Shown here in pieces: positions 43,072 through 51,095 of a stretch of 64,000 bases of DNA. The position numbers and the translations under genes are program-made. The notes beneath the pieces are model-generated. The model saw only the letters and a program-made list of their open reading frames with translations, did no database searches and was not told the origin of the DNA. Each line of letters starts with the position of its first letter. Position 1 is the stretch's first letter. The DNA comes from Pseudomonas triclosanedens (GTDB lineage Bacteria; Pseudomonadota; Gammaproteobacteria; Pseudomonadales; Pseudomonadaceae): positions 4,701,001-4,765,000 of the forward strand of contig NZ_CP113432.1 in NCBI RefSeq assembly GCF_026686735.1, written 5' to 3'.

Positions 43072-43827
43072 ATGACCGACCTGTTCGCGCCGATCCTGCC
43101 GCAACCCGACCCGGACTGGGCCGAAGCCTTTCGCGTACCCATCGTCGAATGCGGCCAGCCATTGCAAGCGCTGGGTATTGCCACAGGCTTCGCGGTATGG
43201 CCCGCCTACCATCGGCTCGGCGTGCCCAATGCGCTCCCCGAGTGCCATGCGCGCAGCGAGATCTTCGAACGCCTGCTCCATGCCGCCAGCCTGTTGCCGG
43301 ACGGCATCCGTCTGGTGATCCTCGACGCCTGGCGCCCGTTCGCGGTGCAGCAGCACCTGTACGACACGCTTTACGACATCCTCCGCCAGCACGAACCGGA
43401 CGCCGATCCCGCCGAGCTGACCCGGCGCACCCGGGAGTTCGTCGCCCCGCCTAGCACTCGCGCCGAATCGCCCAGCCCGCACCTCACCGGCGGCGCCATC
43501 GATCTCACTCTGTGCGACCGCGACGGCCGCTGGCTGGAGATGGGCAGCCTGTTCGACGAGGCGACGCCACGCTCCTATACCCGTCACTACGAAGAGATCG
43601 CCCAGCCCGACGAGGCCCAGCGGCTCGCTCGCGACAATCGCCGGATGCTGTTCAACGCCATGAGCGCAGCCGGGTTCAGCAACCTGTCCAGCGAGTGGTG
43701 GCACTATGACTATGGCGACCAGTTGTGGGCCGCCCACCTCGGCAAGCCCCACGCCATCTATGGTCCGGCGCATGTCCTGCCGCTGGAACAGCTGTGGCGC
43801 CAACAGCTCGAAGGCCTGCGCCGATAG
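43072..43827 (+). CDS. M15 family D-alanyl-D-alanine dipeptidase (VanX-like)
   Basis: Zinc dipeptidase that should hydrolyse D-Ala-D-Ala. The 251 residues hold the family motifs: RLVILDAWRPFAVQQHLY, the metal segment SPHLTGGAIDLTL (His and Asp) and the catalytic/metal EWWHYDYGD (Glu and His). No signal peptide, so cytoplasmic, as for VanX and DdpX. I chose the ATG at 43072; a TTG two codons upstream is closer to a GGA. Only 6 bases follow the xseA stop, so it is likely cotranscribed. There is no linked glycopeptide-resistance gene, so a housekeeping recycling role is more likely. Confidence 0.9.
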   Translation: MTDLFAPILPQPDPDWAEAFRVPIVECGQPLQALGIATGFAVWPAYHRLGVPNALPECHARSEIFERLLHAASLLPDGIRLVILDAWRPFAVQQHLYDTLYDILRQHEPDADPAELTRRTREFVAPPSTRAESPSPHLTGGAIDLTLCDRDGRWLEMGSLFDEATPRSYTRHYEEIAQPDEAQRLARDNRRMLFNAMSAAGFSNLSSEWWHYDYGDQLWAAHLGKPHAIYGPAHVLPLEQLWRQQLEGLRR

Positions 43828-44127
43828 AAACCGGCTCTTGCAGGATGGCGTAGAGCGACGCGATACCCATCGAGCGTCGTGTGATCGGGGTGATGGGTAT
43901 CGCAAGCTCCACCCATCCTACGTCCGCCCTCGAAGGCCAACCCCGGTAGCTTTCGCTCCTGCAAAAGCGCCACATACGGGAATCGAGGCCAGCCGAAACA
44001 AGGGTGGCCAAAGGCATTGGCTCCCAGAAGAACAGCCCGGTTCCGCTTTCGACGAAATCGCCTCGCCCGCCAGGCCGCCCCGTGTAGACTGCCCGCTTCA
44101 TCCGCCGACACGTCCACGGACTGCGAA
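43828..44127 (+). other. 300-base intergenic region containing a REP-like repeat
   Basis: No gene supported. The first third is taken by the dyad element at 43842-43922. After it, TAGCTTTCGCTCCTGC near 43949 resembles another pseudomonad GTAGGAGC-type repeat fragment. The last 60 bases hold the M23 peptidase promoter region without a clear consensus. Confidence 0.5.
43842..43922. repeat. REP-like intergenic dyad repeat
   Basis: Perfect 12-base arms GCGATACCCATC (43860-43871) and GATGGGTATCGC (43892-43903), with outer arms AGGATGGCGTAGAGC and GCTCCACCCATCCTACG. The CCACCCATCCTACG/GATGGGTATCGC pattern is one I know as a scattered intergenic repeat in Pseudomonas genomes. Only one full copy is in this window. 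Confidence 0.65.
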
Positions 44128-44964
44128 ATGCTCCGACTCATCTGCCTGCTCATCGCCAGCCTGTTCACCCTCTCCGCCCAAGCCGAAGGCTTCATCAGCC
44201 GCACGCTGCACAAGCCGGTCCCCGGTGGCGTCGCCGTGGTGCAACTGGGCCAGGACGCCGCCGTTCCCACGGCCAGCTACCAGGGCAAGCCGGTGCTGGT
44301 GGTACGCGAAGAGGGCCGCGACTGGATCGCCATCGTGGGCATTCCGCTGACCGCCAAGGCCGGCAGCCAGCAGATCGCCGTGAAGCAGGCCGGTACCAAC
44401 CGCAACCTCAGCTTCAGCGTGGGCAGCAAGCACTACAAGGAGCAGCGCATCACCCTGAAGAACACCCGCCAGGTGAATCCGCTGCCCGAGGACCTCAAGC
44501 GCATCAACCGCGAACTGGCCGAGCAGACCGCCGCCTACCGCACTTTCAGCCCCGGCACGCCAAGCAATCTGGTGCTGGACAAACCGGTAAACGGGCCGCT
44601 CTCCAGCCCATTCGGCCTGCGCCGCTTCTTCAATGGAGAGGAACGCAATCCACACTCGGGCCTCGACTTCGCCGTACCCGCCGGCACCCCGATCAAGTCA
44701 CCGGCCGCCGGCAAGGTGATCCTGATCGGCAACTATTTCTTCAATGGCAACACTGTATTCGTCGACCACGGCCAGGGCTTCATCAGCATGTTCTGCCATA
44801 TGTCGAAGATCGACGTGAAACTCGGCGACGCCGTGCCGCGCGGTGGCGTGGTCGGCCGCGTCGGCGCCACCGGCCGGGCCACCGGGCCGCACATGCATTG
44901 GAACGTCAGCCTGAACGACACCCGCGTCGACCCGGCGATATTCATCGGCGCCTTCAAACCCTGA
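44128..44964 (+). CDS. M23 family peptidoglycan endopeptidase
   Basis: Exported LytM-type metallopeptidase of 278 residues. A signal peptide ends at LSAQA (about residue 18). An N-terminal beta domain (about 20-130) precedes the M23 domain, with zinc ligands in NPHSGLDFAVPAG (HxxxD) and GPHMHWNVSL (HxH), and FVDHGQGFISMFCHM between. The conserved first His and Asp are intact, so it should be active. The start is the ATG at 44128. The stop overlaps the next start as TGATG. Confidence 0.94.
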   Translation: MLRLICLLIASLFTLSAQAEGFISRTLHKPVPGGVAVVQLGQDAAVPTASYQGKPVLVVREEGRDWIAIVGIPLTAKAGSQQIAVKQAGTNRNLSFSVGSKHYKEQRITLKNTRQVNPLPEDLKRINRELAEQTAAYRTFSPGTPSNLVLDKPVNGPLSSPFGLRRFFNGEERNPHSGLDFAVPAGTPIKSPAAGKVILIGNYFFNGNTVFVDHGQGFISMFCHMSKIDVKLGDAVPRGGVVGRVGATGRATGPHMHWNVSLNDTRVDPAIFIGAFKP

Positions 44965-45371
44965 TGCGCCTGCGCTTCGATTCGCGCTGCGCGATCTTCG
45001 CGCTGCTCTGGTTCGCGGTGCTGGCGTGGCTTGCCACGGCTGGCGCCCATCTTGGCTGGCTGCGCGGTTTGGGTGGCGACGTGCTGGCAGTGATCTGGCT
45101 GTACTGCCTGCTGCGCGCCGCGCTCGACGCCCCCGCGCACCGGCTGGCCGGTACTGCGCTGGCCTGCGGGCTGGTTATCGAGCTCGCGCAATTCCTCGCC
45201 GCCACGCTGCACTGGCAGGTCGGCAACCGTGTGCTACGCGTCGTGCTGGGCGCAACGCCCGACTGGCTGGATGTGCTGGCCTACTTCATCGGCTTCGCGC
45301 TGATCCTCGCGACGCGATGGATGCACCAGAGCCTCAGGGCTCGTTCACGGTCCCGCCAGTTGAAGCCGTAG
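44964..45371 (+). CDS. DUF2809 (VanZ-like) small membrane protein
   Basis: A 135-residue protein with four hydrophobic segments (CAIFALLWFAVLAWLATAG, VLAVIWLYCLLRAAL, LAGTALACGLVIELAQFLAA, WLDVLAYFIGFALILA) matching DUF2809, whose GDVL and ELAQF segments are visible. Function unknown. Its ATG overlaps the M23 peptidase stop (TGATG), so the two are translationally coupled and may work together at the envelope. Confidence 0.85.
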   Translation: MRLRFDSRCAIFALLWFAVLAWLATAGAHLGWLRGLGGDVLAVIWLYCLLRAALDAPAHRLAGTALACGLVIELAQFLAATLHWQVGNRVLRVVLGATPDWLDVLAYFIGFALILATRWMHQSLRARSRSRQLKP

Positions 45372-45420
45372 AAGTCGAAACGACCGCAGGGATAGGCAGC
45401 CCGAGGCGCTTTCCGATGCC

Positions 45421-45981
45421 TTACGGGCGGTGTCCGGCAGGACTCAGCGGATAGCTGAAAAACAATGCCATCTCCCCGGGCAGCACCTGCGCCGGGTCAT
45501 AGAGGTCGGTGGACAGACCGCTGAGAACAAAGCCTCGGGAACGATAGAAGTTCACCGCTGGCAGGTTGAGGTTCTGGGTTTCCAGCCACAGGTGCCGCGC
45601 TTCGGTGCCACGCGCCCAGGCCAGGCTGGTTTCCAGCAGGCACTTGCCGATGCCGAGCCCGCGCGCGCCCGGCAGGACGAACAGGTCGTCCAGCACCGCG
45701 CGGCGGTTCCAGATTTCGTAGTGGGCGATGCAGAACCCCAGGCGCTCGCCAGTGGCGTCGATGGCCACGGCGGTCCAGTCCGCCGCCTCCACGTCGTCCC
45801 GCAGGTCGGCGAAGTGATAGCGCTTGGTACACCTCTCCGGCAACCGCGCCTCGCGAAGGACGAAGCCATCGACGACCGGGTCGATCAGCAGGATCGAATC
45901 GGTCGAGTAGCTGCCGTCGAAGGCCAGCAGCCACTCGCCATCTTGCGCCCAGTCGAGTGGACGCAGGCGCAAGTCAGTCAT
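45421..45981 (-). CDS. GNAT family N-acetyltransferase
   Basis: A 186-residue GNAT enzyme. The acetyl-CoA loop is VLPGARGLGIGKCLLE, preceded by the RRAVLDDLF strand and followed by HLWLETQNLNLPAVNFYRSRGF. The acceptor is unknown. Start at the ATG at 45981, 2 bases past the PCuAC stop, so it is the last gene of the copper locus and translationally coupled to the chaperone. Whether it acts in copper handling is not shown by the sequence. Confidence 0.9.
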   Translation of the reverse strand: MTDLRLRPLDWAQDGEWLLAFDGSYSTDSILLIDPVVDGFVLREARLPERCTKRYHFADLRDDVEAADWTAVAIDATGERLGFCIAHYEIWNRRAVLDDLFVLPGARGLGIGKCLLETSLAWARGTEARHLWLETQNLNLPAVNFYRSRGFVLSGLSTDLYDPAQVLPGEMALFFSYPLSPAGHRP

Positions 45982-45983
45982 GC

Positions 45984-46472
45984 TCAGTTCATCTTCATGT
46001 CGTGCATGTCGTGGCCCATGTCCGTTCCCTTCGGCGCATCCTTCTGCACGGCAATCTCGACCTTCACGTCGCCGGCCTTCTGGAAATGCAGGGTGAGCGG
46101 AAAGCGCTCGCCATCGGCCAGCGGCTTCTTCAGGCCGAACAGCATCAGGTGGTACTGGCCAGGGGCAAAGACCACCTTGCCACCGGCGGGAATGTCCACA
46201 CCTTCGACCTTCTGCATTTTCATCATGCCGTCCTTCTCCACGTGCTCGTGGATCTCCGCGCTGGCCGCACGGTCGGTGTCGGCACCAAGCAGGCGGTCGG
46301 GCTCCTTGCCGTGGTTCTGCACGATGAAGTAGGCCGCGCCATTCACCGAGTTGGCCGGCAGCAGCAGCGACCACGGGTGGTCGATGTGCAGGTTGCCAGC
46401 CTCGTATTCATGGGCCAGTGCGGCGCCGGAGAAGCCCAGCAGGACAGCGAAGGCGAGCAGGGTTTTACGCAT
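45984..46472 (-). CDS. Periplasmic copper chaperone PCuAC
   Basis: A cupredoxin-like periplasmic Cu(I) chaperone of 162 residues; relatives deliver copper to cytochrome c oxidase. The signal peptide ends at AALA (residue 20). The His/Met copper ligands lie in EIHEHVEKDGMMKMQKV and YHLMLFGLKKPL, and the tail MGHDMHDMKMN is a further Met/His cluster. GGAG lies 9 nt before the ATG. Located between the PepSY protein and GNAT genes. Confidence 0.93.
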   Translation of the reverse strand: MRKTLLAFAVLLGFSGAALAHEYEAGNLHIDHPWSLLLPANSVNGAAYFIVQNHGKEPDRLLGADTDRAASAEIHEHVEKDGMMKMQKVEGVDIPAGGKVVFAPGQYHLMLFGLKKPLADGERFPLTLHFQKAGDVKVEIAVQKDAPKGTDMGHDMHDMKMN

Positions 46473-46601
46473 GTTCGAGACTCCAGTTGGCTTGTGATCG
46501 GGTCCGCCGGGATGGCGGCAATCCATCGGGCCGCGGGCGCAACGATCGCGCCGCAGCATAGCCTGCCTCGCGGCAGGCGTCAGGTTGAAACAACGCACGC
46601 A

Positions 46602-47972
46602 TCAGCCCAGAGCCGGACTGCGCGGCTTGATCCGCGACAGCACCGCCCAGTCCAGCGCCCACACCAGCAACAGCGATGCGCCCACCAGTGGGAAGGCGAC
46701 GCCGAGAATGATCATGATCGCCACCCCACCCTTCCAGACCGGCAGCGCATCGGGCATCGGCGGTACGCCCAGACGTCCCCGCGGGCGCCGCTTCCACCAG
46801 ATCCACAGGCCGCTGGCGGCGCTGAGCAGGATCATCAGGCAGACGGCGAGCATCAGCAGCTGGTTGAACAGGCCGAACATCTTGCCTTCGTGCAGCATCA
46901 CGCCGGACTCGACCCCCTTGGCCACCAGCCCGTAGTCCTTCCAGCGCACATCGGCGAGCACCTTGCCGGTGTACTGGTCGATATGCAGGGTGGCGTCGTT
47001 GCGCGAGTCGTCGGCGAATACCGACACGGTGAACACGCCTTCCGCGCCTTTGGGCAGGGCGATGGCGTAGCCGGGCGTCACGCCGGCCCTCTCGGCAATA
47101 TCCACCACCTGCTGCAGGCTGATCTGCGGCATGGCCATGCCGCCGGAGCCTTGCCTCATGTGTTCGGCGTGGGCGCCGCCGGACATCGGCATCGGCGTGT
47201 TTTCCATCGCCCACGGGATGGTCTGGCGATGAGCTTCGTTGAGCGTGCGTGCCTCAAGGTCGGACTTGGGCACTTCGTTCCACATGGCCGCCGGGAAGCG
47301 ATTCCACACATCGGCGAAGGACTTGCCCCAGAAGCCGGTCCAGGTCATGCCGGTGAGGAGCATGAACAGCATCAGCAGCGATCCCCAGAAACCGAGCACC
47401 ACGTGCAGTTCGCGCCACAGCGCGCGGCCACGGCGCGACCAGTTGGGCCACACCAGCACCCGCAATGAACGCCCGCGCGGCCACCAGAGATAAAGACCGG
47501 AAACCACCAGCACGATGCCCCAGCCAGCGGCGAGCTCGATCAGGCGGTCGCCTGCGATGCCGATCATGAGTTCGCCGTGCAGAGCACGAGCCACGGCCTG
47601 CAGGTTGGACTTGGCGTCCTGCACGCCGAGCAGCTTGCCGCTGTAGGGATCGACGAAGGCGTTGACCTCGCGCCCGTCCAGTTGTGCAACGAATTGGGCG
47701 CTGCGGTCGGCGGCCGGTGCCGGCAGGTACTGGCTGACCTGCAGCTTCGGGCTCTGGTGATGCAGGTGCATCAGTTGTTCGTCAGCGGACAGCCGCACCT
47801 CGCCTGGCTTCACCTGCAGCAGGTCGCTGTACATCAGCGGATCGAGCTGGGGCTTGAACAGGTAGATGATCCCGGTGAGCGACAGCAGGATCATGAACGG
47901 TGCGACGAACAGCCCGGCATAGAAGTGCCAGCGCCAGGCCAGGTTGTAGAAATCGAATGTCTTCTTCCGCAT
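46602..47972 (-). CDS. PepSY-domain membrane protein (siderophore/metal reductase-like)
   Basis: A 456-residue inner-membrane protein of the PepSY_TM family: helices at about 11-36 (WRWHFYAGLFVAPFMILLSL), 185-210, 335-365 and 395-430, with PepSY-type periplasmic domains between. Relatives are found beside TonB receptors and are proposed to reduce Fe or Cu in the periplasm; several His near helices (WRWHFYAG, RELHVVLGFWGS) could bind haem. A Met-rich stretch (TPMPMSGGAHAEHMRQG) suits copper. AGGAG precedes the ATG. Follows the OprC-type gene after 69 bases containing two hairpins. Confidence 0.9.
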   Translation of the reverse strand: MRKKTFDFYNLAWRWHFYAGLFVAPFMILLSLTGIIYLFKPQLDPLMYSDLLQVKPGEVRLSADEQLMHLHHQSPKLQVSQYLPAPAADRSAQFVAQLDGREVNAFVDPYSGKLLGVQDAKSNLQAVARALHGELMIGIAGDRLIELAAGWGIVLVVSGLYLWWPRGRSLRVLVWPNWSRRGRALWRELHVVLGFWGSLLMLFMLLTGMTWTGFWGKSFADVWNRFPAAMWNEVPKSDLEARTLNEAHRQTIPWAMENTPMPMSGGAHAEHMRQGSGGMAMPQISLQQVVDIAERAGVTPGYAIALPKGAEGVFTVSVFADDSRNDATLHIDQYTGKVLADVRWKDYGLVAKGVESGVMLHEGKMFGLFNQLLMLAVCLMILLSAASGLWIWWKRRPRGRLGVPPMPDALPVWKGGVAIMIILGVAFPLVGASLLLVWALDWAVLSRIKPRSPALG

Positions 47973-47994
47973 TCGTTATCTCCTCACACAAGGA

Positions 47995-48038
47995 GGCCCC
48001 CTACTGGCGGGGGCCGGTGTCAGGGTCTGAAGACCCTG
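47995..48038 (-). repeat. Two tandem hairpins between oprC and the PepSY gene
   Basis: GGCCCCC (47995-48001)/GGGGGCC (48009-48015) and CAGGGTC (48021-48027) TGAA GACCCTG (48032-48038). No T-run follows on the minus strand, so they are more likely mRNA-stabilising or attenuating structures at the operon joint than a full terminator. Confidence 0.55.
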
Positions 48039-48041
48039 CGA

Positions 48042-50138
48042 TTAGAACGAGAAGTCCACTTTGGTCCAGAGCGTGCGCCCCGGCTCGTGGATCGATTCGG
48101 GGTTGTCCGCGGGGTAGCCGAAGCCAGCGTTACCCGCCAGGTTCAGGTGCTCGGCGTAGTCCTTATCGAACAGGTTGTCGACGCCGGCGCTGACCTTGAA
48201 GTGCTGGCTCAGCTTGTATGCGCCATTGAGCGAGAACACGGCAAAGCCTGGGCTTTCATCGAAGTCGTAACCGACCACGTTACCCTGTCCTTCCGCGACA
48301 CGCCCCTGCCTGGCCACCACGCGCCACAGACCGCCGGCGCTCCAGTCGTCCTGCTCGTAGGTGAGGCCGAAACGCGCTTCCAGAGGCGGCATCTGCGGCA
48401 ACGCGCGGTTGTCGGTGGTGTTCTTGCCCCAGGCATAGGCCAGGGTGGCGTCGGTCTTCCAGTTGCTGGTGAGGGCGTAGGCCACCCCCAGTTCGCCGCC
48501 CATGATCCGCGCATCGACGTTCCGCGCCTGGGACGTGGAGCCCATCATGCCGCCGGTGCTGTACTCGAACAGGATGTAGTCGCGGATTACGCCGGCATAG
48601 CCGGAAGCCCAGGCCTTGAGCTTCTCGTCCTCGTACTGCGCGCCGAAGTCCAGTTGGGTGGTCTTCTCCGGCTTGATGCTGTCGAAGGCGTTGACCGAGC
48701 CGGTCGGCCCCCGTTTGGGCGAGAACAGCTCCCAGTAGTCGGGGAAGCGCTGCACATGACCGAGGCCGGCGTACAGCGTGGCGGGCGTGTCGGCCAGGTC
48801 GTGCTCGTAGCGCACGAAACCGCTGGGCAGCGTATCGGAGCGAGTGTCATCGGCGGTCGGATTGGGACGAGTCATCATTCCCGAGCCGGTGGTCTGCCGG
48901 TAGTCCTTGGCCGAAGCCCGGTCCAGGCGCGCACCGCCGATCAGGCGGTCGCGCTCTGCGGCGTACCAGGTCAGTTCACCGAAGGCGCCGTAGTTGTGGA
49001 ATACCGCATCCTTGTTCCAGGGCTGATCGTCGTAGGTGCCAATGCCCATGCCGCTGCGCTGGCGATGCTCGTTGGTCTGGGCGTCGACACCGGAGATCAG
49101 CTTGAAATCGTCCCAGCGCCAGGTCGCGGCGAGGCGCCCGCCGAGGGTGCGACGGTCGACATTGGATGCCATGGGACCGGCCATCATTCCGGTGCCGGAC
49201 GGAGTGCGCAGGCTGTAGTTGTCCATTACGTGGTCGGCGTAGTTGTAGTAGACCTGCGCCTCCAGCGTATCGAGTACCTCGCCGATGTTGGATTTCTCGA
49301 AGCGCAGGCCAAGGCTCTCGCGCTTGAACTGCGATCCATCCATGCCTCGCCCGGCGTAGCGCGCCTCGCCGTCGCCCTTGCCCGCGGTCAGCTCGACCAC
49401 GGTGTCGGCATCCGGCGTCCAGCCGACGGCGACGTCGCCATTCCACTTGTTCCAGCGCGAGGGCACGGTATCGCCTGCACCGTCTTCGTAGTCATCGGAC
49501 TGGGACTTGTTCCCGGTGAAACGCAGGTAGCCGTCGGGGCCGCCGGCGGCGGCATCCAGCACTCGGTCGAAGCGACCGTTGGAACCCGCCACGAGGCTGC
49601 CGTTGATACGCGAGCCAAGCTCGCCGAAACGTTCCGGCTCACGGTCGAAGCGGATCGTCCCGGCGGAGGCGCCCGGGCCCCAGATCACGGTTTCCGGCCC
49701 TTTCACCACGGTGAGTTTGTCGAAGGTTTCCGGCGAGATATAGGAGGTCGGAGCGTCCATCCGCGCCGGACAGGCACCGAGCATGGTGGTGCCATTGGTG
49801 AGGATGTTCAGCCGCGAGCCGAACATGCCACGCAGTACCGGGTCGCCATTGGTGCCGCCGTTGCGGATGGCGGAGAAGCCGGGGATGGTCTTGAGGTAGT
49901 CGGCGCCGTCGCTGGCCGGAATCGGCTGACGCGGCTGTTTTGGATCGGTCACCACGGTGAGCGGCGAGCTCTGCGCCACGGCGGTGATGACGCTGGGCTC
50001 CAGCGCCACCGCGTGTGCGGAGTGATCCTCTTCCTCGGCCAGGACCGAGACACTGTTGAGGCCGCCAAGGGCGGTCAGCGCACACAGGGCGCGCAAGCCG
50101 ACGGCACGCTGCCGACGACGAATTTGCATGCGGGACAT
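48042..50138 (-). CDS. oprC: TonB-dependent copper receptor, OprC type
   Basis: Outer-membrane TonB-dependent channel. With the ATG at 50138 it has 698 residues (an ATG three codons later is also possible). A signal region precedes EEEDHSAHAV; the plug domain holds GMFGSRLNILTNG and KGPETVIWGPGASAGTIRF; the barrel ends in the C-terminal aromatic KVDFSF. The copper ligands described for P. aeruginosa OprC, CxxxM and HxM, are both present: GACPARMD (Cys123, Met127) and ADHVMDN (His303, Met305). In P. aeruginosa oprC is repressed by copper. Heads the copper locus with the DUF2946 gene upstream. Confidence 0.94.
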   Translation of the reverse strand: MSRMQIRRRQRAVGLRALCALTALGGLNSVSVLAEEEDHSAHAVALEPSVITAVAQSSPLTVVTDPKQPRQPIPASDGADYLKTIPGFSAIRNGGTNGDPVLRGMFGSRLNILTNGTTMLGACPARMDAPTSYISPETFDKLTVVKGPETVIWGPGASAGTIRFDREPERFGELGSRINGSLVAGSNGRFDRVLDAAAGGPDGYLRFTGNKSQSDDYEDGAGDTVPSRWNKWNGDVAVGWTPDADTVVELTAGKGDGEARYAGRGMDGSQFKRESLGLRFEKSNIGEVLDTLEAQVYYNYADHVMDNYSLRTPSGTGMMAGPMASNVDRRTLGGRLAATWRWDDFKLISGVDAQTNEHRQRSGMGIGTYDDQPWNKDAVFHNYGAFGELTWYAAERDRLIGGARLDRASAKDYRQTTGSGMMTRPNPTADDTRSDTLPSGFVRYEHDLADTPATLYAGLGHVQRFPDYWELFSPKRGPTGSVNAFDSIKPEKTTQLDFGAQYEDEKLKAWASGYAGVIRDYILFEYSTGGMMGSTSQARNVDARIMGGELGVAYALTSNWKTDATLAYAWGKNTTDNRALPQMPPLEARFGLTYEQDDWSAGGLWRVVARQGRVAEGQGNVVGYDFDESPGFAVFSLNGAYKLSQHFKVSAGVDNLFDKDYAEHLNLAGNAGFGYPADNPESIHEPGRTLWTKVDFSF

Positions 50139-50245
50139 TCCATTTTTTCCATGATCGGTGAATACGCCCGATCCACGCGGACACGCACGGTGCGCAGGCA
50201 AATGCGTTTAGCCGCGCCTGCGGTTCGGTGGACTGGGAAGTGGAA

Positions 50246-50698
50246 TCAGCCGATCAGGAGTGGGGGAGCGCGAGAGCGGGCGCCGGGGAAGACCGGCGAG
50301 GCGGGAATGGCGGAAGTGGCGAATGAGCTGACTGGCGCGCGGGCACCGGACAGGCCGTGATCGAGCAGGACGGGCGGAGTCGTCAGTGGCGGGCTGTGGA
50401 TAAGCAGGCTGCAATAGCCGCACTTCTCCATGAACGAATCGGCGGTCAGTGGCTGCTCGCCGTGGGACATCATAACCGCGTGATGTTCCCGCTGAGCATC
50501 GGAACAGGCCAGTTCGGCCAGGCTGGCCAGTACGTCGCCATGCTGCATGGTCTTGCCATGCTGCATCGGCATGGCGTGATCCATCGGCATAGGGTGATCC
50601 ATCGGCAGCGACTGGGATACCAGCGGGCCGACATAGATCATCAGCATGGCGAACAACGCCAGCCAGGTACCTACGCCTTGTCGAGTGCGACGGGTCAC
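50246..50698 (-). CDS. DUF2946 family Met/His-rich exported protein
   Basis: A 150-residue protein that starts with GTG at 50698, with AAGGA 7 nt upstream. The N-terminal hydrophobic segment (TWLALFAMLMIYVGPLVSQS) is a signal or anchor, followed by a Met/His repeat (PMDHPMPMDHAMPMQHG), then CSDAQREHH and MEKCGYCSLLIH, the conserved Cys/His of DUF2946. All these suit copper binding in the periplasm. It lies 107 bases before oprC on the same strand and belongs to the same locus. Confidence 0.85.
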   Translation of the reverse strand: MTRRTRQGVGTWLALFAMLMIYVGPLVSQSLPMDHPMPMDHAMPMQHGKTMQHGDVLASLAELACSDAQREHHAVMMSHGEQPLTADSFMEKCGYCSLLIHSPPLTTPPVLLDHGLSGARAPVSSFATSAIPASPVFPGARSRAPPLLIG

Positions 50699-51095
50699 GA
50701 AATGTCCTTGGGATTGGATAACCCGCCTGGGGCGGGGGCGTCATGATCGCACGGAGCTATCTCACTCCGCTGCGGCAAGTGGCCGCAGAATCAGTTAAGC
50801 ACAGACCAATGCCTGAAAATAAATTGCCGCAAAGACAAATACACAGCAATAAAAAACCGCAAAAAACACCCTTTCGCGTTTTTCTACCAATTTTTTATCA
50901 ATGCTTGCCATAGCCATCCAACGGCATTAGGTTGGCAGTCATGAAAACCGCACACACCCTCATTCTGCTTCGCCAACACGCCTGCCTGCGCCTGGTCAGC
51001 CCGCGACTGCGTGGCTGAGCCCCCCTTCCCCGGTATCGCTACATTCAGTTTTTTTGCGCAGGCCCAGCAGGCCGCAGAGAACAAGGACTCCGCTC
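50699..51095 (+). other. 397-base region between the copper locus and leuA
   Basis: Divergent promoter region. It holds a TGCGGC/GCCGCA hairpin (50771-50787), an AT-rich stretch (about 50805-50910) likely to carry the leuA promoter, a possible leader peptide (50941-51018), and a T7 run at about 51048-51054 ahead of the leuA ribosome site. A TTGCCA-N17-TAGGTT pair (50914-50942) overlaps the leader start and would exclude translation of the leader if it were the real promoter. Confidence 0.5.
50941..51018 (+). CDS. Possible leuA leader peptide, 25 aa
   Basis: A short frame, ATG to TGA, 78 bases before leuA. It encodes [16 protein letters not shown] followed by RLVSPRLRG, with six Leu in 25 residues, three of them clustered. 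That makeup and place fit a leucine-sensing attenuator leader. The ribosome site (AGGTTGGCAGTC) is weak. A small stem AGCC/GGCT with CGC/GCG lies at its end, but I cannot see a classic terminator before the T-run, so the mechanism is open. Confidence 0.45.
   Translation: MKTAHTLILLRQHACLRLVSPRLRG

Noticed and set aside
43066..43827. Glycopeptide resistance locus suggested by the VanX-like peptidase
   Set aside because: No vanH, vanA or two-component genes are present; the neighbour is xseA, so a housekeeping dipeptidase is more likely.
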